From Anaerolineae bacterium (GTDB lineage Bacteria > Chloroflexota > Anaerolineae > B4-G1 > DUEL01): a DNA stretch of 49,051 nucleotides. This document shows, in pieces, positions 42,161 to 49,051 of the stretch. The first letter of the stretch is position 1. Every line of letters starts with the position of its first letter. The notes under the pieces are model-generated. The model saw only the letters and a program-made list of their open reading frames with translations. It ran no database searches and had not been told where the DNA came from. A program made the translations under genes and the position numbers. Location of the stretch: the NCBI GenBank assembly GCA_016931695.1, contig JAFGEI010000120.1:1-49051 (forward strand). Direction: 5' to 3'.

Positions 42161-43285
42161 ATGTGGACCTGGCTGAACCAACAGGCCGGTTGGCTTTTCC
42201 TGGCTGGACTGGCCGCCGTCCTGCTGTGGAACCTGGTCCTGTGGCGGCGGGACCAGGCGCTGGCCCGGCGGCTGCGGGAGCAGCGCCCCCCACCCCCGTC
42301 GCTGCCGCAGGACGGCCCGCCGGTGAGCGTGCTGGCGGCGGCGTGGAACGAGGCGGACATGATCCAGGAACACGTCGAATCCTTCCAGCAGCTTGGCTAC
42401 GCGAAGCGGGAGTTGGTCTTGTGCGCCGGGGGGGAGGACGGCACACTGGCGCTGGCGCAGCAGTATGCCGGGGAGCAGGTCGTGGTGCTGGAGCAGCAGG
42501 CCGGCGAGGGCAAACAGGCCGCCCTGCGCCGCTGCCTGGAGCGGGCGCGCGGCGAGGTCGTGTTCCTCACCGATGCCGACTGCCTGCTGGATGACGAATC
42601 TTTCGAGCGGACGCTGGCCCCGGTGCTGCTGGAAGGAGCGGAGGTAACGACGGGGAGTTACCAGCCCCTCGATGCGCAGATAGACAACCCTTTCGTCGTC
42701 CACCAGTGGTGCGCCGATCTGGCCGCGGCGGCACGGATGGAGGATCCGGTCCGCTCGATCGTGGGCCGCAACTGCGCCCTGCGCCGCCAGGTTCTCGACG
42801 CCGTCGGCGGCTTTGAGCCCCCGTTGAGGACCGGAACCGACTATTACATGGGCAAGATGCTGGCAGCCAGTGGGTATCGCATCCGCTACCGGCGCGACAG
42901 TGAGGTCAGGACCCGCTATCCAACCCGCCTGCGTTCCTACTGGCGCAAACAGTCCCGCTGGGTGCGCAACCTGGTGCTGCACGGCCCGGCCTTTGCGGCC
43001 TACGAGGAGGTGTGGATGGCGCTGCGGACGTCGTTGGTGGGGCTGACGATGCTCTTGCTGCCGCTCGTTGCCCTCGCGGCCGGCCCGCTCGTCCTGGTCG
43101 CCTGGGGGCTGTTGTTCGGCCACTCCTTCCTGTCCAAGCTGCGCTATGCGGGCCTGGCGCGGCTGTACAGGGGGGCGCGCGTGTCGGCGCGGCAGCTCCT
43201 GCTCACGCCCGCGTACATGATCGCCGATTTTGTCGCCTGGGCGCTGCCCCTGTTCGACCTGGCGGCACGGCGAGACCGGTGGTAG
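42161..43285 (+). CDS. Membrane glycosyltransferase family 2
   Basis: 374 aa. An N-terminal helix anchors the protein. The GT-A part has VSVLAAAWNEADMI, the DADCLLDDE metal motif and the CALRRQVLDAVGGFEPP region. The YWRKQSRWVRNLVLHG segment matches the QxxRW motif of processive enzymes. Three C-terminal helices follow. It may polymerise or add a sugar at the membrane. ATG 42161 is 6 nt after the epimerase. Confidence 0.88.
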   Translation: MWTWLNQQAGWLFLAGLAAVLLWNLVLWRRDQALARRLREQRPPPPSLPQDGPPVSVLAAAWNEADMIQEHVESFQQLGYAKRELVLCAGGEDGTLALAQQYAGEQVVVLEQQAGEGKQAALRRCLERARGEVVFLTDADCLLDDESFERTLAPVLLEGAEVTTGSYQPLDAQIDNPFVVHQWCADLAAAARMEDPVRSIVGRNCALRRQVLDAVGGFEPPLRTGTDYYMGKMLAASGYRIRYRRDSEVRTRYPTRLRSYWRKQSRWVRNLVLHGPAFAAYEEVWMALRTSLVGLTMLLLPLVALAAGPLVLVAWGLLFGHSFLSKLRYAGLARLYRGARVSARQLLLTPAYMIADFVAWALPLFDLAARRDRW

Positions 43286-43306
43286 GATAACGGGCCAGGG
43301 AAAACA

Positions 43307-44425
43307 ATGGCAATTGCTCTCGTCACCAAGCCCGACCAGCACATGACTGGCCTGCTACGCTATGCGCTGAGCATCTATGAACCGCTGCGAGCGCGCCGGG
43401 TCGAGATCGACCTGGTTCACCCCCGCTCGCCGGCGCCGGAAGCGGTGGCGCGAGTAGGGCGAGCGGTGGGCCTCGATACGACGGCCTTCTTTCACTCCTA
43501 CCCGGTCGCGGTGCGGCTGGGCGGCGCTTCGCTCTGCCACCTGGCGAGCCAGACGCTGGCGACGCTGCTGCTCTTTCAGCGGCTGCCGCCCACAGTCGTG
43601 ACGGTCCACGACATCATCCCCTACCTGGTGCGGGACGACCCCCGCTTTTGCACCTACCGCCACTTGGGGGACTGCTTCTTTGACCGCCTGGCGCTGGCAG
43701 GGCTGCGGCGGGCAAAGCGGCTGATCGCCATTTCGGAATATACAAAACGGTGTATCATATCCGTCTTGGATTATCCGGCCGAGCGGATCCACGTTGTCTA
43801 CCGAGCGGTGGACACAGAGGCCTTCAGGCCATCGCCGGTGCCCGCGGCATTCCGGCAGCGGTACGGACTGGAGGCGGACTGCCAGTACGTCCTCTACGTC
43901 GGCTCCGAGGATCCACGCAAGAACGTGGACGGGCTGGTGCAAGCCCTGGCCCTGCTGCGGCAGCAGTTGCCAGCGGTGCAACTGCTCAAGGTCGGCGCAG
44001 CCCACTTTGCCGCCGAGCGGGCCCGGCTGCTCGAGCTGGTGACGGATTTGGGATTGGAGGGCGAGGTCCGCTTTTTCGACCACGTCCCCGACGAGGAGCT
44101 GGCGCTCTGGTACAATGCGGCGGACGTGTTCGTGCTGCCCTCCTTTTACGAGGGCTTTGGGCTGCCGGCCCTGGAGGCGATGGCCTGCGGCACGCCGGTG
44201 ATCGCCGCCAACCGGGCCTCGCTGCCGGAGGTGGTGGGCCCGGGCGGCGTGCTGGTCGATCCAGACGATGTGGAGGTATTGGCGGAGAGGATGACAGAGC
44301 TGTTGGCGGACCCGGAGCAGCGGGCGGCGGCATCGCGGGCGGCGCTGCGGCAGGCAGCGCGCTTTTCCATTGAGCGGCAGGCGCGGGAGACGATGGCAGT
44401 CTATCAAGAGGTTGCAACAAGATGA
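43307..44425 (+). CDS. Glycosyltransferase family 4 (mannosyltransferase-like)
   Basis: 372 aa, GT-B fold. The first domain has VVTVHDIIPYLVRDDPRF and AKRLIAISEYTKRCII. The second has VYRAVDTEAFRP, YVLYVGSEDPRKNVDGLVQAL and LPSFYEGFGLPALEAMACGTPVI with the EGFGLP-E catalytic motif. These match mannosyltransferases of capsule or O-antigen loci. It is related to the gene at 45615, and the two may have arisen by duplication. Confidence 0.92.
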   Translation: MAIALVTKPDQHMTGLLRYALSIYEPLRARRVEIDLVHPRSPAPEAVARVGRAVGLDTTAFFHSYPVAVRLGGASLCHLASQTLATLLLFQRLPPTVVTVHDIIPYLVRDDPRFCTYRHLGDCFFDRLALAGLRRAKRLIAISEYTKRCIISVLDYPAERIHVVYRAVDTEAFRPSPVPAAFRQRYGLEADCQYVLYVGSEDPRKNVDGLVQALALLRQQLPAVQLLKVGAAHFAAERARLLELVTDLGLEGEVRFFDHVPDEELALWYNAADVFVLPSFYEGFGLPALEAMACGTPVIAANRASLPEVVGPGGVLVDPDDVEVLAERMTELLADPEQRAAASRAALRQAARFSIERQARETMAVYQEVATR

Positions 44426-44438
44426 TCCAGGGATCATC
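44421..44438. repeat. Palindrome at the glycosyltransferase stop
   Basis: GATGATCC, two bases, GGATCATC: perfect 8-bp arms spanning the stop codon (44423-44425). It may be an RNA hairpin or a repressor site. No T-run follows. Confidence 0.4.
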
Positions 44439-44500
44439 ACCAAAGTGTGTACTACAAACATTTTCCAAGAATTGGATGACTCGGTGAAGGGAACAGCTTG

Positions 44501-45652
44501 ATGGCTGCGATCTGGAAACGGGTGCAAGGCTTCTGGGATCGGGACGCCCTGCGGGTCCTGGCAGGCAACCTGGCGCTGCACGTCCTGGTGCAGGCCGTCG
44601 CCATGCTGTTCATGCCCCTGCCCTACTATTCCCGCCTCAGCCTGCACGACGGAAATACCTATTATCGCATCGCCGAGAACCTGTGGGCGCCGCAACCGGT
44701 TGCACTGGCTGGATACCAACGACGGATTCTACCCGTCCTGTTGGGCCGTTTTCTCATTCCCTGGAATATGGAATGGTCGTTCCTGGTAGCGGGGATCGTG
44801 GCGGCATCCTTGTCGGCAGTTTATTTTTTCAAGATCGCCCGGCGCTACACCGCCCATCCCGGCCGCCTGACGCTGATCTATAGCGTGCTGCCGTGGCTTT
44901 TCTTTGCCGCCCATCATGCGCTGGCCGAACCGTTTCTGATGTTGACCCTGCTGGCAGGTATCTATTACTTTCTTCAGGAACGAGATGGAGCTTGCACAGT
45001 CGCCTTTGCCCTGGCCTTGCTCGCAAAGGAAGTAGCGATCTTTCCGGCTTTGGCGATGGGGTTGCTCATGCTCTACCGGCGAGGCTGGCAAAAGGCGTTG
45101 TTATTCAGCACAATGTTGGTTCCCTTCTTGGGCTTCTGTCTCGTATATGGCCTGCGTTGGGGAGACTGTACGTGGTGCCTGAGCATGGAGGGAGGGCCCT
45201 CGGCTGAGGGGTTGTTTGACTTTCGCTCTGGCCTTTACTGGATTGTCCATACCCTGATTTATAGCACGCCGAGACCATCGTCGGCAAACCCAACAGTGGC
45301 GCGCCTGTACGACGTTGGGAACCAGGCCTGGAACGTCATCATATTGGTTTCTACAGCGGTAGGAGCCTATCTACTCTGGCGTCGCGGACCGCGGGAGCTG
45401 GCTTTTTTGAACACTGTCTCTCTTGTTCCTCTATGGTTCTTTGGAGAGGCGCAGTACAACCTGAGTTCCAGCACGGGGCGGCAGTTCCTCATCGTGTCGT
45501 TGGTGATCCTGGCGTACGACCGGTGGGCCAGTAGGCGCCAGTGGTACTGGCGGGCCGGGTATTGGGCGGTCGCCCTGGCCATGGTGGCGACCGGCGTTTT
45601 GTGGACCTTTTTGTATGCCAAGTTCTTTCTCTTCTACAAGCTCTTTGAGTAG
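44501..45652 (+). CDS. Polytopic membrane protein, possible lipid-linked glycosyltransferase (GT-C-like)
   Basis: 383 aa from ATG 44501 (site AAGGGA); TTG 44498 is also possible. About nine membrane helices are seen. Near the N-terminus SLHDGNTYYRIAENLW supplies an Asp in the first outer loop, as in GT-C enzymes, and ALALLAKEVAIFPALAMGLL resembles the KE motif of mannosyltransferase-like proteins. It probably adds or flips a sugar using a polyprenyl donor. Base composition is less GC-rich than its neighbours. Confidence 0.65.
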   Translation: MAAIWKRVQGFWDRDALRVLAGNLALHVLVQAVAMLFMPLPYYSRLSLHDGNTYYRIAENLWAPQPVALAGYQRRILPVLLGRFLIPWNMEWSFLVAGIVAASLSAVYFFKIARRYTAHPGRLTLIYSVLPWLFFAAHHALAEPFLMLTLLAGIYYFLQERDGACTVAFALALLAKEVAIFPALAMGLLMLYRRGWQKALLFSTMLVPFLGFCLVYGLRWGDCTWCLSMEGGPSAEGLFDFRSGLYWIVHTLIYSTPRPSSANPTVARLYDVGNQAWNVIILVSTAVGAYLLWRRGPRELAFLNTVSLVPLWFFGEAQYNLSSSTGRQFLIVSLVILAYDRWASRRQWYWRAGYWAVALAMVATGVLWTFLYAKFFLFYKLFE

Positions 45653-46754
45653 CAGCCAGCGGGACTGGGAGCCGGTCCACCTGATTGCTGAGGGGATTGG
45701 CCCGCACAGCGGCATCTCCCGCTACGCCGGGGAGCTGTACAGGCGGCTGCAGCAGCAGGCGGACGTGCGGCTCTGTTCCTTCCGGCCGCCGCCGCTGGCC
45801 GGTCGATTCACCTTCCTGGAGCATTTGCCGCTGGGCGTGGCGCCGGACTCCGGGCGAGGAGTTTACCACTTTACGCGCATCATGGGCTGCGCGCTGATGC
45901 TGTGGCGGCCAGTCAGGCCGGCAGTGGCGACGGTGCACGACCTGGGGCCGCTGGTCTGGCCGCCGGAAGCCGCCAAGAGCCCTCTCCTAGACCGCGCCCT
46001 CTTCCGTCTTTCATTAGAGGGGCTGAAGCGGATGGACCGCCTGATTGCCGTCTCCGAGGCGACAGCCCAGTCGATGGAAGAGCAACTGGCAATACCCCGC
46101 GCGCGCATCGACGTCGTCCCGGAAGGGGTCGATCCCGATCGCTTCCAGCGCGTGCCGCAGGATGGGACGCTGCTGGCAGAGCGGTACGGTTTGCCAGATT
46201 GGCCGGATGGATCGACCCTGCTCCACGTCGGGGGTGAGGCGCCGCGCAAGAACCTGGCCGTCCTGCTGCAAGCGCTGACGCTGCTGAAAAGGGATGGCCT
46301 CCCGGCACGCCTGGTCAAGGTGGGCGGAAGCCAGCTGGATCATCACCGACAGTTTGTCGCGGACATCGTCCGCCTGGGCCTGGAGGCGGACGTCGTGCTG
46401 GTAGGCCCGGTCCCCGACAATGACCTGCCCCTCTTTTACAGCGCTGCTGATGTCCTACTGCTCCCGTCCTATGTGGAGGGGTTCGGCCTGCCGGTGCTGG
46501 AGGCCATGGCCTGTGGGACGCCGGTGGTCTGCTCGACCGCCGGGTCGCTGCCCGAGGTGGCAGGGGACGCGGCGCTGCTGGTCCCGCCGGACGATGCCGC
46601 TGGCCTTGCCGACGCCATCGCCACAGTCTTGCAGCAAGCCGACGTGCGGCAGCGGTTGGCGGAAAAGGGGCTGGCCCGGTGCCGCCAGTTTTCCTGGCAG
46701 CGAACCGCTGCGGAAACGATGGCCGTATATCAAAAGTTGCCAGGTGTGGTATAA
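45615..46754 (+). CDS. Glycosyltransferase family 4
   Basis: 379 aa if started at ATG 45615, which overlaps the previous gene by 38 bp; TTG 45645 is an alternative because the first Ser-rich residues are not conserved-looking. Motifs: GPHSGISRYAGELYRR, ATVHDLGPLVWPPEA, LIAVSEATAQSM, VVPEGVDPDRF, LLHVGGEAPRKNLAVLLQAL and LPSYVEGFGLPVLEAMACG. It is closely similar in design to the gene at 43307. Its stop codon lies inside the -10 box of the next transcript. Confidence 0.9.
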   Translation: MPSSFSSTSSLSSSQRDWEPVHLIAEGIGPHSGISRYAGELYRRLQQQADVRLCSFRPPPLAGRFTFLEHLPLGVAPDSGRGVYHFTRIMGCALMLWRPVRPAVATVHDLGPLVWPPEAAKSPLLDRALFRLSLEGLKRMDRLIAVSEATAQSMEEQLAIPRARIDVVPEGVDPDRFQRVPQDGTLLAERYGLPDWPDGSTLLHVGGEAPRKNLAVLLQALTLLKRDGLPARLVKVGGSQLDHHRQFVADIVRLGLEADVVLVGPVPDNDLPLFYSAADVLLLPSYVEGFGLPVLEAMACGTPVVCSTAGSLPEVAGDAALLVPPDDAAGLADAIATVLQQADVRQRLAEKGLARCRQFSWQRTAAETMAVYQKLPGVV

Positions 46755-46755
46755 T
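46747..46755 (+). promoter_or_regulatory. Extended -10 promoter overlapping a stop codon
   Basis: TGGTATAAT (46747-46755) gives a TGn extension and perfect -10 box. No convincing -35 is seen. The expected start at about 46762 is the base before ATG 46763, so a leaderless message is possible. Confidence 0.55.
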
Positions 46756-46762
46756 AAAGATT

Positions 46763-46999
46763 ATGCTTTCACAATTTGCCCGTACAATAGCGCACTATAA
46801 AGCCCGATCGTATCTTCTCAATACATTGGGGGTTGGGGGTTCGCGGGCGGCTTCGCCGCCCGCGAACCCCCAAATTTCCCCCCGTTCTTTGAGAAGATAC
46901 GCCCGAGCGATCAACCCGGCCCGCCGCCGGATGGCCTGGTTCGACCGGCTCTGCAACCGGGCGGCGACCTTGTCCCATGAGGAACAGTCAAATGCATAA
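46763..46999 (+). CDS. Small open frame interrupted in frame by the 91-bp element
   Basis: 78 codons. It begins MLSQFARTIAHYKAR, runs through the repeat without a stop, and ends RRRMAWFDRLCNRAATL followed by HEEQSNA. Removing the element and one target copy (99 bp, 33 codons) restores a 45-residue frame in the same phase. It may be a real small protein or the remnant of a longer gene. There is no ribosome site, but a leaderless start is plausible. Confidence 0.35.
   Translation: MLSQFARTIAHYKARSYLLNTLGVGGSRAASPPANPQISPRSLRRYARAINPARRRMAWFDRLCNRAATLSHEEQSNA
46810..46900. repeat. 91-bp inverted-repeat element (MITE-like), copy 2
   Basis: The ends GTATCTTCTCAA (46810-46821) and TTGAGAAGATAC (46889-46900) are perfect inverted repeats of 12 bp. 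The flanks are GCCCGATC (46802-46809) and GCCCGAGC (46901-46908), 7 of 8 bases alike, consistent with an old 8-bp target duplication. The inner 16-bp stem (46835-46850 with 46856-46871) is perfect. It matches copy 1 at 88 of 91 positions. Confidence 0.88.
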
Positions 47000-47831
47000 A
47001 GAAACGGACGGGCCGCCAGTGACCATCATCAAGCCCTCCCGCGGCTGGATATCGCTGCGGTTGGGCGAGCTGTGGGAGTACCGCGACCTACTCTATTTCT
47101 TTACCTGGCGCGACGTCAAGGTGCGCTACAAGCAGACCGTGCTGGGGGCGGCCTGGGCGATCATCCAGCCCTTTTTTACCATGGTCGTCTTTAGCATCTT
47201 TTTCGGCCAGCTGGCGGGCATCTCGTCCGACGGCGTCCCCTACCCCGTTTTCGCCTACGCTGCCCTGGTGCCGTGGACCTATTTCGCCAACGCCCTCACC
47301 CAGGCCGGCAACAGCCTGGTGCAGCACGAGCGCATCATCACCAAGGTCTATTTTCCCCGCCTGCTGCTGCCTATATCCTCGGTAATTGGGGGGCTGATCG
47401 ATTTCGCCATCGCTTTCGTCGTGCTGCTGGGGATGATGCTCGTCTATGGCATCCTGCCCACGGCGGCGGTATGGACGCTGCCGCTCTTTTTCCTCCTCGC
47501 CGTGCTGACGGCGCTGGGCGTGGGGCTGTGGCTGGCGGCGCTGAACGTCGAGTACCGCGACGTGCGCTATGCGATCCCCTTCCTGATCCAGTTCTGGATG
47601 TTTGCCACGCCGATCGCCTATCCCAGCAGCCTGGTGCCGGAGCGGTGGCGCGCGCTGTACGGCCTGAACCCGATGGCGGGGGTGATCGAGGGTTTCCGCT
47701 GGGCGCTGCTGGGCCAGACCGACCCGCCGGGGCCGCTGCTCGCCGTCTCGGCGGCGATGGTGGTCGTGCTGCTGCTCAGCGGCCTCTTTTACTTCCGGCG
47801 GATGGAAAAGACCTTCGCCGATGTGGTATAA
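46992..47831 (+). CDS. ABC-2 type polysaccharide export permease
   Basis: 279 aa from ATG 46992 (GAGGAA site); ATG 46977 is an alternative. The N-terminal amphipathic start LWEYRDLLYFFTWRDVKVRYKQ and TVLGAAWAIIQPFFTM are hallmarks of O-antigen/teichoic acid exporters (Wzm/TagG/RfbA type). Six membrane helices and NVEYRDVRYAIPFLIQFW near the end complete the family pattern. It would export a lipid-linked glycan together with an ATPase, but no ATPase gene follows; the next genes are MNT/HEPN. The partner may be elsewhere. Confidence 0.92.
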   Translation: MHKETDGPPVTIIKPSRGWISLRLGELWEYRDLLYFFTWRDVKVRYKQTVLGAAWAIIQPFFTMVVFSIFFGQLAGISSDGVPYPVFAYAALVPWTYFANALTQAGNSLVQHERIITKVYFPRLLLPISSVIGGLIDFAIAFVVLLGMMLVYGILPTAAVWTLPLFFLLAVLTALGVGLWLAALNVEYRDVRYAIPFLIQFWMFATPIAYPSSLVPERWRALYGLNPMAGVIEGFRWALLGQTDPPGPLLAVSAAMVVVLLLSGLFYFRRMEKTFADVV

Positions 47832-47832
47832 T
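47824..47832 (+). promoter_or_regulatory. Extended -10 promoter overlapping the permease stop
   Basis: TGGTATAAT (47824-47832) overlaps the TAA stop at 47829-47831. ATG 47838 follows 5 nt after the -10 box, leaving almost no leader. Confidence 0.55.
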
Positions 47833-47837
47833 GTGGT

Positions 47838-48203
47838 ATGGAGTCGAAAGGGATACTGGCCGTGAGGGATCGCCCGCGCCAGCGGCGAGTCGCCCATCAA
47901 AGAGATCTTGAGCGCGAAGCGGATCGCCTGGCGACGGTAGCGGCGGCGTTGGGAGTGCAGCAGGTGGTGCTCTTTGGCTCTGCAGTGGATGGGGAGCCGG
48001 GTCTGAGCAGCGACTTGGACTTGCTCATTGTCTGGGATACGCCGTTGGATTTTCTCGAACGAACAGTGGCGCTATATCGCCATCTGGCCCCTCGGGTACC
48101 TGTTGATTTGCTGGTATACACCCCCGAGGAGATGGGGGTGATGGAGAAGCGGCCCTTTGTCCGGGCGGCCCTGGAGCGCGGGAGGGTGTTGTATGAGGCC
48201 TGA
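47838..48203 (+). CDS. MNT-type nucleotidyltransferase domain protein
   Basis: 121 aa. The core VVLFGSAVDGEPGLSSDLDLLIVWD carries the GS and DxD residues of minimal nucleotidyltransferases, and VPVDLLVYTPEEMG supplies the third acid. In toxin-antitoxin pairs this protein AMPylates the HEPN partner. It overlaps the following HEPN gene by 11 bp, the standard arrangement. Confidence 0.88.
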   Translation: MESKGILAVRDRPRQRRVAHQRDLEREADRLATVAAALGVQQVVLFGSAVDGEPGLSSDLDLLIVWDTPLDFLERTVALYRHLAPRVPVDLLVYTPEEMGVMEKRPFVRAALERGRVLYEA

Positions 48204-48456
48204 TGCGGTTGTTCAGGGGAGGCGGTGGCTGGAGCAGGCAGAGGCCGACCGGCGTGGCGCCCAGTTGCTCTTTGATGGGGCCAGTTATCACCTGGCATGT
48301 TTTATCGCCCAGCAGGTGGCCGAAAAGGCGCTGAAAGCGTTCATCCTGCCAGACAACATTCCAGCCCAGGTCTATACCCGCAACGCGGCGGAGGAGACGC
48401 TGCGGATAGCGGATCAAGCGCTGGCCTTGGTGAGAAAAAAGTTTCCGCGGGGGTAA
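48193..48456 (+). CDS. HEPN domain protein with a likely internal deletion
   Basis: 87 aa. The first part (RRWLEQAEADRRGAQLLFD, HLACFIAQQVAEKALKAFI) is a normal HEPN start, and the end (VYTRNAAEETLRIADQALAL) is a normal HEPN end. The usual middle with the GHS helix and the YIPTRYP segment, about 40 residues, is missing, so the protein is shorter than the usual 120-130 aa. It is probably inactive as a nuclease. Confidence 0.75.
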   Translation: MRPDAVVQGRRWLEQAEADRRGAQLLFDGASYHLACFIAQQVAEKALKAFILPDNIPAQVYTRNAAEETLRIADQALALVRKKFPRG

Positions 48457-48466
48457 GGGGACTGGG

Positions 48467-48907
48467 ATGCTCGGACCATTGGCCGTCTGTCAACCGGAGG
48501 AGCGGGAAACAATCCTTCGCCTGTTACAACAGGCTTTGAGCAATCGACCGGGGATTCTGTTTGCCTATGTTCATGGCTCTTTTCTGGCGGATCGTCCCTT
48601 TCACGATATTGATCTGGCGCTCTATTTGGATCAGGTAGGAGAGAGCTCGCCTCATTCCGTGACAGAGTTGGCATCTCTGTTAGAAAAGTTGCTGCTGGAA
48701 CAGATGGGGTTGCATATATCAATTGATGTACGGGTGATCAATCGGGCGCCATTGGGGTTCTGTTACCGGGTGTTTCAAGGCAGATTGCTGTTCAGTCGAG
48801 ACGAGGCCTTGCGAACAAGCTGGGTAGAACGCGTCGCAAGTCGCTACCTGGATCTGCTTCCAATGCGGCGACAGGCCTTGAAGGAGGCGATGACAACATG
48901 GACCTAA
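48467..48907 (+). CDS. MntA-like nucleotidyltransferase
   Basis: 146 aa. FAYVHGSFLADRPFHDIDLALYLDQ carries the GSF and DxD motif with the HDID form of MntA antitoxins. SIDVRVINRAPLGFCYRVFQ and LLFSRDEALRTSWVERVASRYLDL are typical. A HepT toxin gene normally overlaps its end; here only a fragment remains. The region is less GC-rich than the rest of the window, suggesting recent import. Confidence 0.88.
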   Translation: MLGPLAVCQPEERETILRLLQQALSNRPGILFAYVHGSFLADRPFHDIDLALYLDQVGESSPHSVTELASLLEKLLLEQMGLHISIDVRVINRAPLGFCYRVFQGRLLFSRDEALRTSWVERVASRYLDLLPMRRQALKEAMTTWT

Positions 48908-48966
48908 ACGTAGACTTGATTCAGGACCGTTTCTATGACATTCGGCAATCTTTAGAGAGACTAGTA
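48898..48966 (+). pseudogene. Truncated hepT toxin start
   Basis: ATG 48898 overlaps the mntA-like gene by 10 bp. The first 23 residues (MDLNVDLIQDRFYDIRQSLE and on) match the HepT start (DUF86 type HEPN). After that the frame enters a promoter and ribosome site for the next gene, and similarity ends. No catalytic residues remain. Confidence 0.6.
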
Positions 48967-48982
48967 CCTTCCCAACATGGTT

Positions 48983-49010
48983 TTGACAAACTCTCTTCCT
49001 GCGGTAAACT
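48983..49010 (+). promoter_or_regulatory. Promoter of the gene starting at 49043
   Basis: TTGACA (48983-48988), a 16-bp spacer, TAAACT (49005-49010). The next ATG is 49043 with AGGAGGAG before it. Confidence 0.75.
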
Positions 49011-49028
49011 AAAGGCAAACTTGCCTTT
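49011..49028. promoter_or_regulatory. Operator-like palindrome at the transcription start
   Basis: AAAGGCAA, two bases, TTGCCTTT, starting directly after the -10 box and covering the expected start site. A repressor bound here would block transcription. Half-sites of the AGGCAA type are reminiscent of DtxR/MntR-like metal regulators, but this is only a resemblance. Confidence 0.55.
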
Positions 49029-49042
49029 ACAGGAGGAGAGCA

Positions 49043-49051
49043 ATGCCCAAA
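49043..49051 (+). CDS. Start of a gene cut by the window edge
   Basis: Only ATG CCC AAA is present, after a strong AGGAGGAG site. The product cannot be named. Confidence 0.6.

Noticed and set aside
1..49051. CRISPR array, prophage, integrase or rRNA
   Set aside because: No regularly spaced repeats, phage structural genes, integrase or rRNA sequence were seen.

Overview
The window reads as a GC-rich bacterial chromosome with closely packed genes, no rRNA and no phage. The best guess is a Chloroflexota bacterium of the Anaerolineae type. This rests on the secreted-protein styles (lamin-tail domains, a C-terminal fibronectin-like domain beginning VELASFTA, and GVYG repeats), a tungsten aldehyde oxidoreductase operon, and a UPF0282 hydrolase otherwise best known from archaea. 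It is an inference from gene content, not a phylogeny.

Layout. 86-4061 (minus) holds secD-secF, an orphan amino-acid-type binding lipoprotein and a TauE/SafE permease. 4096-4353 holds a 91-bp inverted-repeat element and a strong promoter. 4435-10821 (plus) holds a membrane-anchored metallophosphoesterase, then an SCP2 protein, an iron alcohol dehydrogenase, an aldehyde:ferredoxin oxidoreductase and a short-chain reductase. 11037-13934 holds a large secreted protein and a STAS-like protein. 13942-16607 (minus) holds a membrane adenylate cyclase coupled to purB. 16890-20939 (plus) holds a nucleobase and DNA-damage group: an 8-oxoguanine deaminase type amidohydrolase, an SRAP protein, a nitroreductase and a dihydropyrimidinase. 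20919-23328 (minus) holds a Vps62-like membrane protein and a partner membrane protein. 23534-26010 holds adenine deaminase and a NIF3 protein. 26050-30016 holds secreted proteins and tRNA-Leu(GAG). 30331-33907 holds mobB with a 4Fe-4S domain, a likely selenoprotein, UPF0282, a second metallo-beta-lactamase-fold protein and peptide deformylase. 33959-47831 is a surface-glycan locus. 47838 to the end holds worn MNT/HEPN modules and the start of a new regulated gene.

The most interesting signal is at 31064-31504. An in-frame UGA sits exactly where the C_GCAxxG_C_C redox family has its first conserved cysteine. A SECIS-like hairpin follows it, with a G at the start of its apical loop 22 nt after the UGA. 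The gene lies directly behind a mobB/Fe-S fusion that has its own promoter and a structured leader.

The second strong signal is a pair of 91-bp elements (4096-4186 and 46810-46900). They are 88/91 identical, have 12-bp terminal inverted repeats and are flanked by 8-bp target duplications (8/8 and 7/8 matches). The second copy adds exactly 33 stop-free codons to a small reading frame.
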